NCBI GenBank assembly: GCA_965603495.1 | Contig: CBFDDF010000006.1 | Coordinates: forward strand, 1-64,000 | Direction: 5' to 3' | Source: Thiomicrorhabdus sp965603495 | GTDB lineage: Bacteria > Pseudomonadota > Gammaproteobacteria > Thiomicrospirales > Thiomicrospiraceae | Length of the DNA: 64,000 nucleotides | Part shown: one piece after another, positions 8,800-16,557 of the stretch | Layout: the number at the start of each line of letters is the position of its first letter | Numbering within the stretch: the stretch's first letter is position 1 | The notes under the pieces: generated by a model | Seen by the model: only the letters and a program-made list of their open reading frames with translations | Database searches by the model: none | Told to the model about the DNA's origin: nothing | Program-made: the position numbers and the translations under genes

Positions 8800-10161
8800 C
8801 TAAGCTAAAATTAGCAATGTTGCCAGTCCTAAGAAGGACATAAAGCCAACCACATCCGTGACGGTGGTTAATATAACCGCCCCTGATAATGCCGGATCAA
8901 TATCCATTTTTTTGAGAACTAACGGCACGGCAATACCGGCCATGTTCGCAATCGTCATGTTAATGAGAATCGCTAAGGTGATCACGATACTAATCATCAA
9001 GTCATTGAACCATAAGTGGGCAATCAAGCCAACAACAAGTGCCCAGACCAGGCCGTTCATGGAACCCACCCAGACCTCTTTATTGAATAACCACCAACGG
9101 TTATTACCCCCAATTTGCCCCATGGCGAGTCCACGAATGACAATGGTTAGAGTTTGGCTACCGGCAATGCCACCCATGCTGGCAACGACTGGCATTAACA
9201 CCGCTAAGGCGACTACTTGCGACAATACCGCTTCAAATTGACCAATAACATAAGCCGCTAAAAAGGCCGTGGCTAAGTTGATGCCGAGCCAAACGCCACG
9301 ACTTTTCGCACTGCTCATAATCGGCGCAAATAATTCTACGTCATCACTGACCCCCGACATGCTCATCAGTGTGTTATCCGAGTCTTCACGGGTAATTTCC
9401 ATGATGTCTTCTATATTTAACTGGCCGACCAGTATCTTGCACTCATTAATAACCGGGGCAAAGTGTAAGCCTTTAGCACGCAAAATGGCGGCAGCATCAT
9501 GAATATTCATTTCATCCAATAAGGTCACTGATTGGTGCATGAACTCGGATACTAAGGCGTCTTGGTTTTGCTTAACCAAATCAACCAAACTTAAAGAGCC
9601 TACCAAACGGTTATCTTTATCGGTCACCATCACTTCTTGGGTTTGCTCGTCCAATAAGTGTTTAATTCTAATAAAGCGTTGCACCGTCTCTAAAGTTACA
9701 TCCTCTTTGACATTAACCGTCTCTGGATCCATGTAGCGACCGACAGCATCCTCTTCATAGGCATGTAAAGTTTGGACATGTTCACGCGTACTATCGTCTA
9801 GGTTACCAATGACTTCTTCTTTAACAGAGTCATGTACAGTATCCAAAATTTCTGCAATGTCTTGAGCATCTAAATCTTTAGTTAACTCAGAAACCTCAGC
9901 AGATTCCATTTCCGACATTAAGCCAGTACGAATGTCTTCGTTGACCTCGACAAGTACTTCGCCCCTAATTTCTTCAGGGACACACTGCCAAATCTTTTCA
10001 CGATTGTTGGGTGGAAACGATTCTAATAATAATGCAATTTCGGTATCTACTTGATGGGAGAGGAACTCACAAACAAGCGACTGGTCGCCTTGCTCGATTA
10101 GGGCTTGTAGATGAAGTAACTTATCTTCAGAAGTCAGTGTGTTTTCTTCATTTTGAGTCAT
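8800..10161 (-). CDS. mgtE: MgtE magnesium transporter/channel
   Basis: A 453-residue protein with the full MgtE order: an acidic helical N domain (residues about 10-125), two CBS domains (about 130-255, with MDPETVNVKEDVTLE and MHQSVTLLDEMNIHDAA), a plug helix, then five membrane spans. The selectivity-filter region LPVVASMGGIAGSQTLTIVIRGLAMGQ and the last spans DPALSGAVILTTVTDVVGFMSFLGLATL are family hallmarks. It is a homodimeric inner-membrane Mg2+ channel gated by cytosolic Mg2+. It starts 11 bp after a CorC-like gene and continues into the RimK module, so Mg2+ uptake, possible Mg2+ efflux control and S6 modification share a transcript. Confidence 0.95.
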   Translation of the reverse strand: MTQNEENTLTSEDKLLHLQALIEQGDQSLVCEFLSHQVDTEIALLLESFPPNNREKIWQCVPEEIRGEVLVEVNEDIRTGLMSEMESAEVSELTKDLDAQDIAEILDTVHDSVKEEVIGNLDDSTREHVQTLHAYEEDAVGRYMDPETVNVKEDVTLETVQRFIRIKHLLDEQTQEVMVTDKDNRLVGSLSLVDLVKQNQDALVSEFMHQSVTLLDEMNIHDAAAILRAKGLHFAPVINECKILVGQLNIEDIMEITREDSDNTLMSMSGVSDDVELFAPIMSSAKSRGVWLGINLATAFLAAYVIGQFEAVLSQVVALAVLMPVVASMGGIAGSQTLTIVIRGLAMGQIGGNNRWWLFNKEVWVGSMNGLVWALVVGLIAHLWFNDLMISIVITLAILINMTIANMAGIAVPLVLKKMDIDPALSGAVILTTVTDVVGFMSFLGLATLLILA

Positions 10162-10172
10162 GGCAGTTCTCT

Positions 10173-11531
10173 TTACTCTTTATCAGTTCGGGCTTCAGAA
10201 TCGACCATTTCAAAGGTTTCTTTAAGGCGTTGTACGAACACAATTTCTGGACGATGGTGATGAATCGTGGTCACTTTAAATACCCAGCCTTCGTGTTCAA
10301 CACTGTCGCCTTTTTCAGGGAGGCCATTCAGTCGCATCATAATCAACCCAGAAAGGGTGCTGACATCCATGGGTTCTAAAAACTTAATATGTGTGAGTTT
10401 TTCAAAGTCATGCAATGCCATCAGGCCATTGACTTCAAAGCCTTGGTAGATATCAATGGCATCTTGCGCTTCTTGTATGGCAGCTTCATGATCATCTAGC
10501 TCATCAGAGATTTCACCCACAATCTCTTCAATTAAGTCTTCCATGGTGATAATCCCGGCAAAGGCTCCATGCTCATCAATTACAAAAGAGATATGGTTAC
10601 GAGTCTTGCGCATTTCATCAAAGGCTTTTTGCAGTCCCATGACTTCAGGCATTATCCCCGCAGGGCGGGCCATTTCCCTTAATGATTCTGAACTGACGAC
10701 TTCATTATTTAGTATTTTAAGGGTTAAATCTTTGAGTAATAAAAACCCAATTACATTGTCTAAAGAGCCTTCAATTAATGGATAGCGTGAATGCCCAAGT
10801 CTTTTAATGATATCGATTGTTTCTTCCCAAGGGGCATTGATATCAATGCAATCCACCTTGTTACGTGACACCATGATGTCACGAGAAATACGGGTGTCGA
10901 ATGCAAACATGTTTTGAATCATGCCGGCTTTAGAATCATCCATTTCACCATGCTCAGATGACGCATCAATTAAATCACTGATCTCTTCGACACTGAAAAT
11001 CTCATCATGCGACGCTTCTTTAACCCCCAGTTGTTTTAGGATGGCAGAAGCAGCCCAGTTCAAAGCTTTGGTGAGCGGATAACTCAATAGATAGAAGCCG
11101 TGCAAAGGGATGGCTATCCATAAAGAAACTGGCTCAGGTTTACGAATCGCATAGGTCTTCGGTACTTGCTCACCTATCACGATATGCAAAGAGGAGAAGA
11201 TGACAAAACCGAAAATAAAGGCGGTAATGTGTAAGGCTTCTTCAGACATGCCGATTGAATGGAATAACGGCTCAAGCAGTTTAGCGACGGCAGGTTCACC
11301 GACCCAACCTAACCCAAGCGAAGCCATGGTAATGCCTAACTGACACGCTGCCAGATAGGGTTCAAGATTGTGCTTAATCGTTAACAGTAATTTGGCGCTT
11401 AAGCCTTCTTCTTTTGCTAAGGTTTCAACTTTGGACATGCGAATCTTGACCAGCGCGAATTCCGCCGCAACGAAAAAACCATTGGCGACGAGCAAAAGCA
11501 CGATGACGATTAAACTTGTACTGCTTTCCAT
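10173..11531 (-). CDS. CorC/HlyC-type CNNM-domain membrane protein (hemolysin family)
   Basis: 452 residues: an N-terminal DUF21/CNNM membrane domain (MESSTSLIVIVLLLVANGFFVAAEFALVK, LGITMASLGLGWVGEPA, HIVIGEQVPKTYAIRKPEP), a CBS pair (RDIMVSRNKVDCIDI and SFVIDEHGAFAGIITMEDLIEEIVGEI) and a CorC_HlyC C-terminal domain (YQGFEVNGLMALHDFEKL). Relatives such as CorB and MpfA take part in Mg2+ export or tolerance. As the first gene of the operon, 11 bp before mgtE, its pairing with an Mg2+ channel supports a magnesium role over the old 'hemolysin' label. It faces divergently to the ECF sigma gene across 154 bp. Confidence 0.9.
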   Translation of the reverse strand: MESSTSLIVIVLLLVANGFFVAAEFALVKIRMSKVETLAKEEGLSAKLLLTIKHNLEPYLAACQLGITMASLGLGWVGEPAVAKLLEPLFHSIGMSEEALHITAFIFGFVIFSSLHIVIGEQVPKTYAIRKPEPVSLWIAIPLHGFYLLSYPLTKALNWAASAILKQLGVKEASHDEIFSVEEISDLIDASSEHGEMDDSKAGMIQNMFAFDTRISRDIMVSRNKVDCIDINAPWEETIDIIKRLGHSRYPLIEGSLDNVIGFLLLKDLTLKILNNEVVSSESLREMARPAGIMPEVMGLQKAFDEMRKTRNHISFVIDEHGAFAGIITMEDLIEEIVGEISDELDDHEAAIQEAQDAIDIYQGFEVNGLMALHDFEKLTHIKFLEPMDVSTLSGLIMMRLNGLPEKGDSVEHEGWVFKVTTIHHHRPEIVFVQRLKETFEMVDSEARTDKE

Positions 11532-11630
11532 GTAAAGTTCCTTTAAACTAAAATAGTAAGTTAGGTGAATCTGGTAAATTTAGGCGTGTTGAATGCTTAC
11601 CAATATACCTATTTGAGACGTTGTAAGTTC

Positions 11631-11658
11631 AAAAAGTCACTATTGTTGTGACTTTTTT
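11631..11658. terminator. Hairpin with T-run just upstream of the ECF sigma gene
   Basis: AAAAAGTCAC, seven unpaired bases and GTGACTTTTTT form a perfect 10-bp inverted repeat with a T-run, only 27 bp before the sigma-factor ATG and between divergent genes. It has the form of an intrinsic terminator and could be an attenuator in the sigma leader; it could also serve as a regulator-binding site. Confidence 0.5.
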
Positions 11659-11685
11659 ATTAAAAGCACACTCTAAAAGGTTTAA

Positions 11686-12234
11686 ATGATAGACGAAACA
11701 ATAACGGACCTTGAGTTGGTCAAACAAGTTCAAAAAGAACATCCACACACGACAACGGCATTTGAATACTTAGTAAAGCGCCATGAACAGAAGGTTTACG
11801 CCCTCTGTTATCGGTATCTTGGGGACGATAGCCTTGCGCGAGACACGTCCCAAGAAACTTTTTTAAAAGTTTTCCAACAGATAAAAGCTTTTAGAGGCGA
11901 TGCTCAATTTTCTACCTGGTTATACCGCATTACTCTGAATAATTGTCATACTCAGTACAAGAGAAAAGGGTTAAATAGCGAATCTTTAGACGACTGGTTG
12001 GACGATTTACAGGTGTCGGTTCAGCCAGATTGTACTGACGAAGCGGATTGTATTCAATACTGCCTTGAACAGCAAGAACAACAAGCGCGCGCGATCATGT
12101 CTATGCGCTTTAATGCCGAGTTGTCGATTCAAGAAATCGCCGAGGTATTAAACATTAAGCTGAGTGCGGCAAAAATGCGACTGTATCGCTCGATAGAATC
12201 CTTTAAGAAATATTACCAGGAATTTTGTAAATGA
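11686..12234 (+). CDS. ECF-type RNA polymerase sigma factor (sigma-70 family)
   Basis: 182 residues. Sigma region 2 is seen in TTAFEYLVKRHEQKVYALCYRYLGDDSLARDTSQETFLKVF and FSTWLYRITLNNCHTQYKRK. Region 4 is seen in QQARAIMSMRFNAELSIQEIAEVLNIKLSAAKMRLYRSIESFKKYY. This is the two-domain RpoE/ECF architecture. The start has an AAAAGG ribosome site six bases upstream. The stop overlaps the next small gene (ATGA), and two mechanosensitive-channel genes follow, so envelope or osmotic stress is a likely output (inference). No classical anti-sigma with a zinc motif is visible; the small membrane protein downstream is the only candidate partner. Confidence 0.9.
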   Translation: MIDETITDLELVKQVQKEHPHTTTAFEYLVKRHEQKVYALCYRYLGDDSLARDTSQETFLKVFQQIKAFRGDAQFSTWLYRITLNNCHTQYKRKGLNSESLDDWLDDLQVSVQPDCTDEADCIQYCLEQQEQQARAIMSMRFNAELSIQEIAEVLNIKLSAAKMRLYRSIESFKKYYQEFCK

Positions 12235-12461
12235 CAAACCATTCCACGGCTCAAGAAGCAAAGCTGAAATCGCTTTTAAGTTTAGAAAACGAATCTCAAA
12301 AAACGGGTGAATTACGTCAGCAGGAAATTATGCAAGGCGTACGCTGGTTGGTAACACTACAAGCCATAATTAGCCTCTATTTAGCGATTTTACCGAGCGT
12401 ATTCATCAATATATTATCAACTGTAGTGAAACCAAATAAGGACTCTAAAAATGGAAATTAA
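12231..12461 (+). CDS. Small membrane protein, possible partner of the ECF sigma factor
   Basis: 76 residues and no family recognised. The first 35 residues are charged and helical; residues about 35-60 (VRWLVTLQAIISLYLAILPSVFINIL) form one membrane span; the tail is lysine and asparagine rich. Its ATG overlaps the sigma stop codon by four bases, the usual position of an anti-sigma gene, and its end overlaps the next ATG. Membrane topology and position suggest it may tether or sense for the sigma factor. Sequence alone does not prove this. Confidence 0.6.
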   Translation: MTNHSTAQEAKLKSLLSLENESQKTGELRQQEIMQGVRWLVTLQAIISLYLAILPSVFINILSTVVKPNKDSKNGN

Positions 12462-13284
12462 TCACGTGAAAGACAATCTGATATTTACTTGGGATGGCCT
12501 TGTGGAGGAGTTTTATGGTGTGGTACCCGACTTGATGGTTGCTTTAAGTATGTTGTTAACGGGACTAATCGTTGCCTTAATTGTTAAAAAATTAACCTTT
12601 AAAATTTTAAAGAAATTAAAATTAGACTGTGCGGCAGATCGTATTGGTTTAAGCGACAAGCTTAAAGCCATCTCGATCAAACAAACCCCGTCTATTTTGG
12701 TAGCAACATTATTCTTTTGGCTTATTCTGTTCTTCAGTTTTATTACCACGGCAGACTATATTGGCTTGACTGGATTTAGTGAAGCGTTAACAGCGATTGC
12801 TTTATATATTCCAAGCTTAATGGCGGCCATTGTGATTCTCGTGGTCGGTTTTTTGATTGCTCACTTTGCTCGCATTGCCACTAAAGCCACGCTTAAGCAT
12901 GTCATTCCATCCGTGAGTAACCTGATTGCAAACTTTGTCTACGGTTTGTTTGCCGTGGTCATTGTCTTAACGGCGATAGAACAATTGTCGATTGATACTT
13001 ACTTAATCCAGATGGTCGTATTGATTAGTTTTGGTGCTTTTGCGGTGATCATTACCTTGTCCGCAGGCCTAGGAAGTCGTCACCAAGTGCAAAAACTGTT
13101 GGCGGGTTATTATCTAAAGGATCAGATTCAAATTAATCAAACCATTACGTTTGCAGAGACAACGGGGAAAGTGGTTGCTTTTAACGCCGACAGTGTCGTG
13201 ATTGAAACCGAGATGGGCAAAATGGTGATTCCCAATGATCAACTGCAAGACTCAGTTTTACTGATTCATCCAGTGAAAAAATAG
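12451..13284 (+). CDS. Mechanosensitive-channel-type protein with TM-helix repeats
   Basis: 277 residues, with about five membrane spans (for example VALSMLLTGLIVALIVKKL, ILVATLFFWLILFFSFI, LMAAIVILVVGFLIAHFARIA, and LIANFVYGLFAVVIVLTAIEQL). The repeated 'conserved TM helix' pattern ending in a beta-rich tail (VVAFNADSVVIETEMGKMVIPNDQL) is typical of small MscS-superfamily members. An ATAAGGACT ribosome site lies upstream of ATG 12451. It overlaps the preceding small ORF by 11 bases and precedes a true MscS-domain gene by 11 bp, so both belong to the ECF sigma operon. It may act as a channel or as a partner subunit. Confidence 0.75.
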   Translation: MEINHVKDNLIFTWDGLVEEFYGVVPDLMVALSMLLTGLIVALIVKKLTFKILKKLKLDCAADRIGLSDKLKAISIKQTPSILVATLFFWLILFFSFITTADYIGLTGFSEALTAIALYIPSLMAAIVILVVGFLIAHFARIATKATLKHVIPSVSNLIANFVYGLFAVVIVLTAIEQLSIDTYLIQMVVLISFGAFAVIITLSAGLGSRHQVQKLLAGYYLKDQIQINQTITFAETTGKVVAFNADSVVIETEMGKMVIPNDQLQDSVLLIHPVKK

Positions 13285-13295
13285 GAATTTACCCT

Positions 13296-14375
13296 GTGAT
13301 AGACTCCATACAGTTAGAAGCACTATTTTCTTCAGATAATCCAATGATTGCTGCCTTCACGACCTTAAGCGTGGCTTTAATGATTGCAGTGACGGTCAAT
13401 TATTTGATTAAGTGGATTCCCTTGGTTTGGGCGCATAAAAGAAGAAGAGTCGCGCTGGCTTTTAGCTTAAATGCGATTCGTTTTCCAATCAGTGCCACCA
13501 TTATTTTAATCGGAGTGAATACCGTTTTAGGATCCTGGGAATTGCCTAAGCCTTTAGAGCACAGTCTACCAGGCCTGGTAACAACGATTAATATCATTGT
13601 TTGGGGACAGTTTCTATATCGTGCTTCGCAGTACAGCCTTAAAAAGCTCAGCCAGCAGAATATTGAAGGTTCATTAATTCGTCCGCAGACCTTACCACTA
13701 TTAGACAACGTTTCGGCCGTACTGATTATTCTGGTGATTTTGTATCTCCTCTTTATTACCTGGAATATCGATATGACTGCGTGGTTGGCATCGGCGGGTA
13801 TTATCGGTATTGCGATTGGTTTTGCCGCTAAAGACACGATTGCGAACTTGCTTTCAGGGGTATTTATCTTGGCAGATTCACCCTATAAAATTAATGACTA
13901 TATCGTGATTGATTCAGGAGAACGCGGCAAGGTGACACATATCGGCTTGCGCTCTACTCGTATCCTAACGCGTGATGATCTTGAAATAAATATTCCCAAT
14001 GCCATTATTGCCAACGGTAAAATCGTCAACGAATCTTCTGGGCGGCATATTAAATCGAGAACGCGGATTGCAGTTAGTGTGGCGTACGGCTCGGATATTG
14101 ATCAGGTGAAAGCGCTTTTAATGGACGAAGCCGTTAAAGAATCGCAAATTTGTGATGATCCAGAACCCAGAGTTCGATTCCGTAGCTTTGGGGCTTCTGG
14201 TCTTGATTTAGAATTGCTGGTTTGGATTGATGATCCTGAAATTAGGGGGCGAGTTAAAGATAGTTTGAACTCCAGTATCTACAAACGTTTTGCAATAGAA
14301 GGCATTGAAATACCTTATAGCAAACATGATTTGTACATCAAATCCTTACCGATGTCGGAAGCCTCGCACGATTAA
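13296..14375 (+). CDS. MscS-family mechanosensitive ion channel
   Basis: 359 residues starting with GTG at 13296. Membrane spans lie at the N-terminus and near residues 60, 90, 140 and 165. The pore-lining helix and beta domain are clear: WLASAGIIGIAIGFAAKDTIANLLSGVFILADSPYKINDYIVI, then GERGKVTHIGLRSTRILTRDDLEINIPNAIIANGKIVNES. The C-terminal alpha/beta domain includes VSVAYGSDIDQVKALLMDEA and PRVRFRSFGASGLDLELLVWI. Such channels open under hypo-osmotic membrane tension in the inner membrane. It is the last gene of the ECF sigma operon. An AGGCCT-centred palindrome lies inside the coding region at 13568-13579. Confidence 0.9.
   Translation: MIDSIQLEALFSSDNPMIAAFTTLSVALMIAVTVNYLIKWIPLVWAHKRRRVALAFSLNAIRFPISATIILIGVNTVLGSWELPKPLEHSLPGLVTTINIIVWGQFLYRASQYSLKKLSQQNIEGSLIRPQTLPLLDNVSAVLIILVILYLLFITWNIDMTAWLASAGIIGIAIGFAAKDTIANLLSGVFILADSPYKINDYIVIDSGERGKVTHIGLRSTRILTRDDLEINIPNAIIANGKIVNESSGRHIKSRTRIAVSVAYGSDIDQVKALLMDEAVKESQICDDPEPRVRFRSFGASGLDLELLVWIDDPEIRGRVKDSLNSSIYKRFAIEGIEIPYSKHDLYIKSLPMSEASHD
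13568..13579. repeat. ACCAGGCCTGGT palindrome copy (inside MscS gene)
   Basis: Perfect 12-bp palindrome, extended to 14 bp by flanking T and A. It falls in coding sequence, one of two such copies. Confidence 0.75.
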
Positions 14376-14389
14376 AAAAAGAGTATTTA

Positions 14390-14395
14390 TATAAT
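14390..14395 (+). promoter_or_regulatory. Possible -10 box for the intergenic RNA
   Basis: A consensus TATAAT lies 15 bp after the MscS stop and about 45 bp before the first helix of the structured region. No good -35 hexamer is seen, so the assignment is weak. Confidence 0.35.
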
Positions 14396-14439
14396 ACATA
14401 AATAGCGTGTTTTCGCCCTAGCTTTGAACAGCTTGGTTT

Positions 14440-14554
14440 GGGTATTCTTTGAAGTGTCTACTTCAGAAGTATCCGAGTGAAAATCAGTCGGCTGAAGTAG
14501 GGAAGATGGCAAAATATCCGTCCAGGCCACTTTGAAAGTGGGCAGGATGGTTAT
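14440..14554 (+). ncRNA. Candidate structured RNA of unknown family
   Basis: Two strong helices can be drawn by eye. The first pairs GGGTATT (14440-14446) with AGTATCC (14468-14474) and encloses the hairpin GAAGT-GTCT-ACTTC. The second pairs 14514-14523 with 14545-14554 (nine of ten positions, one G-U), then a 3x3 internal loop, then CCACTT-TGA-AAGTGG. A competing short helix CCGA/TCGG (14473-14476 with 14488-14491) would break the first, as in a switch. It lies in the gap between the MscS and glucosaminidase genes, upstream of the latter's own extended -10 promoter, so a separate small RNA is more likely than a leader. No Rfam family is recognised. Confidence 0.45.
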
Positions 14555-14613
14555 GAGATTCAGTACCTAGATAATAGAGATGGATCTGCCTAAATAGTCC
14601 CTTTAAAGTGCTG

Positions 14614-14622
14614 TGTTATAAT
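14614..14622 (+). promoter_or_regulatory. Extended -10 promoter for the glucosaminidase gene
   Basis: TGTTATAAT is a consensus extended -10 element (TGnTATAAT) 86 bp before the chosen start codon. No clear -35 box is needed for this class. Confidence 0.5.
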
Positions 14623-14707
14623 TAAAAAAATTATTTTGTAATTGACTGTCACGTAACCGCATCTAAAATGCATCTAAATGGTGATGTTAATTAAAAAGAG
14701 GTATTGT

Positions 14708-15421
14708 ATGAAAAATATTATTTTCGTTTCTTTAATGGTCGCTATGTTGTTGCCTTCTACGGTACTTGCAGAGCCAAAAACACCGGACTTCAGTAAGTAC
14801 AAAGATGTTAAACAGAAAAAATCGGCTTTCTTTGAGTTTATGTTGCCACATATCCAAAAGTCGAATGCTGAAATTAAAAAAACGCGTGATTTTTTACAGG
14901 CGCTTTCTCGAAGCGAATTAAGTAAGCAAAAGCCACGTTTGATCGCATTGGCAAAAAAGTATCGTGTCAGCCATCAAGATAAAACTTTGGCTGAAGTAAA
15001 AAGAGCGCTGCTTAAAAAAGTCGATGTGATTCCACCTTCTTTAGCTTTGGCACAAGCGGCGAATGAGTCTGCGTGGGGTACTTCACGCTTTGCAAAAAAG
15101 GCTTCTAACTTTTATGGTCAGTGGTGTTTCACGAAAGGTTGTGGTCTCGTACCAAGTCAACGTGGTTCTGGTAAGGGACATGAAGTGCGTAAATTTGATT
15201 CCGCTTATGCTTCTGTCCAAGGCTACATCCATAATCTGAATACTCAGCCAGCTTATGCGCAATTGCGAGAAATACGTTATAACAAAAGACTGAAAAAACA
15301 GCGAGTGAAAGGATTAGATTTGGTCGTTGGTTTACTGAGGTACTCTGAAAGAAAGCATGAATATGTTAAAGAGTTATCGAGCATGATTCGGTTTAATAAG
15401 TTGAGTCGATACGACTCTTAA
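14708..15421 (+). CDS. Bax-like secreted N-acetylglucosaminidase
   Basis: 237 residues from ATG 14708, chosen over an upstream ATG at 14678 because the signal peptide MKNIIFVSLMVAMLLPSTVLA starts here and AAGAGG lies seven bases upstream. The mature protein has the glucosaminidase core: PPSLALAQAANESAWGTSRFAKKASNFYGQWCF with the catalytic glutamate region, then VQGYIHNLNTQPAYAQLR. Members hydrolyse peptidoglycan in the periplasm; E. coli Bax is the named relative. A strong terminator follows. The 302-bp gap upstream holds the structured RNA candidate and an extended -10 promoter. Confidence 0.87.
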   Translation: MKNIIFVSLMVAMLLPSTVLAEPKTPDFSKYKDVKQKKSAFFEFMLPHIQKSNAEIKKTRDFLQALSRSELSKQKPRLIALAKKYRVSHQDKTLAEVKRALLKKVDVIPPSLALAQAANESAWGTSRFAKKASNFYGQWCFTKGCGLVPSQRGSGKGHEVRKFDSAYASVQGYIHNLNTQPAYAQLREIRYNKRLKKQRVKGLDLVVGLLRYSERKHEYVKELSSMIRFNKLSRYDS

Positions 15422-15445
15422 AACTTTCTCAATCTCCATTGAAAT

Positions 15446-15484
15446 GGCTGGACAAAATCCCCCGATTTTGTCTGGCCTTTTTTA
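15446..15484 (+). terminator. Terminator after the glucosaminidase gene
   Basis: GACAAAATC-CCCC-GATTTTGTC, extended by flanking pairs, is followed by a run of seven T. Confidence 0.93.
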
Positions 15485-15526
15485 TGTCGGCCCGAAAAGT
15501 CAGGGCTCATTTATTATCTCAGGCAA

Positions 15527-15567
15527 TAAAAAAGCCTGCTGAATACTCGGTATTCGAAGCAGGCTTA
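15527..15567 (-). terminator. Terminator of rpoH
   Basis: On the minus strand AAGCCTGCT pairs with AGCAGGCTT around an inner hairpin (GAATAC/GTATTC), with a T-run after the stem, about 40 bp past the rpoH stop. Confidence 0.9.
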
Positions 15568-15605
15568 AAGTGATATAGCGAGCGCTACAATTATGTAAGC
15601 GTAAC

Positions 15606-16490
15606 TTATGCCACTAATTGGCTTTGTAATTTTTTCAATGCTTGTTGCTCAACTTGGCGAATACGTTCCATAGAAACACCATACTCTTCAGATAGGGCTT
15701 TTAGGCCTACTTTTTCTTCTGTTAACCAGCGCTTTTGTAGGATATCTCGGCTACGAGCATCTAAGGTTGCTAGAGCATTTTGCATGCGTTTCAACTCATA
15801 CTCAGCTTGGTTTTGTTGAACCAATGCTGTCTCTGGATCTGCTTCTTGGCTGATTAAAATTGGAAAGGTGGTATTTTCATTGTCTTCATCAGAAGACATG
15901 TCCACCGGCAAGTCTTTGCCGTATAAACGCATTTCCATCTCAAGAACATCTTTACGCGTAACCCCGAGTTCTTCAGCAACAGTATCTGCATCGATGTCAC
16001 TAAACCATTCCAGCGACTTTTTAGAACTACGCAGTTTAAAAAACAGTTTACGTTGTGCTTTGGTGGTTGCTGTTTTAACAATACGCCAGTTTTTAATGAC
16101 ATATTCATTAATTTCCGCCCGAATCCAATGTACTGCAAACGTCATTAAACGGACATTTTCTTCAGGGTTAAAGCGTTTAACCGCTTTCATTAAACCGATG
16201 TTACCTTCCTGAATGATATCGCCTAATGGTAAGCCATATCCTTTGAAAGTACGTGCAACAGGCACAACATAACGTAATGAAGAGAGGATTAGCTGGCGTG
16301 CAGCATCGACATCTTCTTGATAATAAAGTTTTTCAGCCAGAACATGCTCTTCTTCAGCCGTTAATTTCTGAATGCTTTTGACGGTCTGCAAGTAAGTTTC
16401 CAAGTTTTGACCTGGCACTAACTCATGCGATGAAGTTGCTAAAGTCGGTAAACTAGCGATTGTATCTAATTGTGCGTTGATAGTTTGCAT
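15606..16490 (-). CDS. rpoH: RpoH, heat-shock sigma factor sigma-32
   Basis: 294 residues from ATG 16490, preferred over an in-frame TTG at 16505 because TTGAGGTG sits at good Shine-Dalgarno distance before ATG. Region 1.2 starts near LETYLQTVKSIQKLTAEEEHVLAEKLY. Region 2 carries RQLILSSLRYVVPVARTFKGYGLPLGDIIQEGNIGLMKAVKRFNPEENVRLMTFAVHWIRAEINEYVIKNWRIVK. The RpoH-box-like segment is QRKLFFKLRSSKK. Region 4 is RSRDILQKRWLTEEKVGLKALSEEYGVSMERIRQVEQQALKKL. It directs RNA polymerase to chaperone and protease promoters. A perfect CIRCE element lies 41 bp upstream, which suggests HrcA repression in addition to normal sigma-32 control. Confidence 0.97.
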   Translation of the reverse strand: MQTINAQLDTIASLPTLATSSHELVPGQNLETYLQTVKSIQKLTAEEEHVLAEKLYYQEDVDAARQLILSSLRYVVPVARTFKGYGLPLGDIIQEGNIGLMKAVKRFNPEENVRLMTFAVHWIRAEINEYVIKNWRIVKTATTKAQRKLFFKLRSSKKSLEWFSDIDADTVAEELGVTRKDVLEMEMRLYGKDLPVDMSSDEDNENTTFPILISQEADPETALVQQNQAEYELKRMQNALATLDARSRDILQKRWLTEEKVGLKALSEEYGVSMERIRQVEQQALKKLQSQLVA

Positions 16491-16530
16491 CGTAAAACAC
16501 CTCAATAAAATTTATTTCGATGGCCTTATT

Positions 16531-16557
16531 TTAGCACTCTTTACAGGAGAGTGCTAA
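16531..16557. promoter_or_regulatory. CIRCE operator (HrcA-binding site) upstream of rpoH
   Basis: TTAGCACTC, nine bases, GAGTGCTAA: a perfect match to the CIRCE consensus, 41 bp upstream of the rpoH ATG. CIRCE is the operator of HrcA, which normally represses groESL and dnaK operons. hrcA itself is not in the window. Confidence 0.93.

Noticed and set aside
14440..14600. CsrB-like regulatory RNA
   Set aside because: Only three GGA motifs and none regularly placed in hairpin loops.
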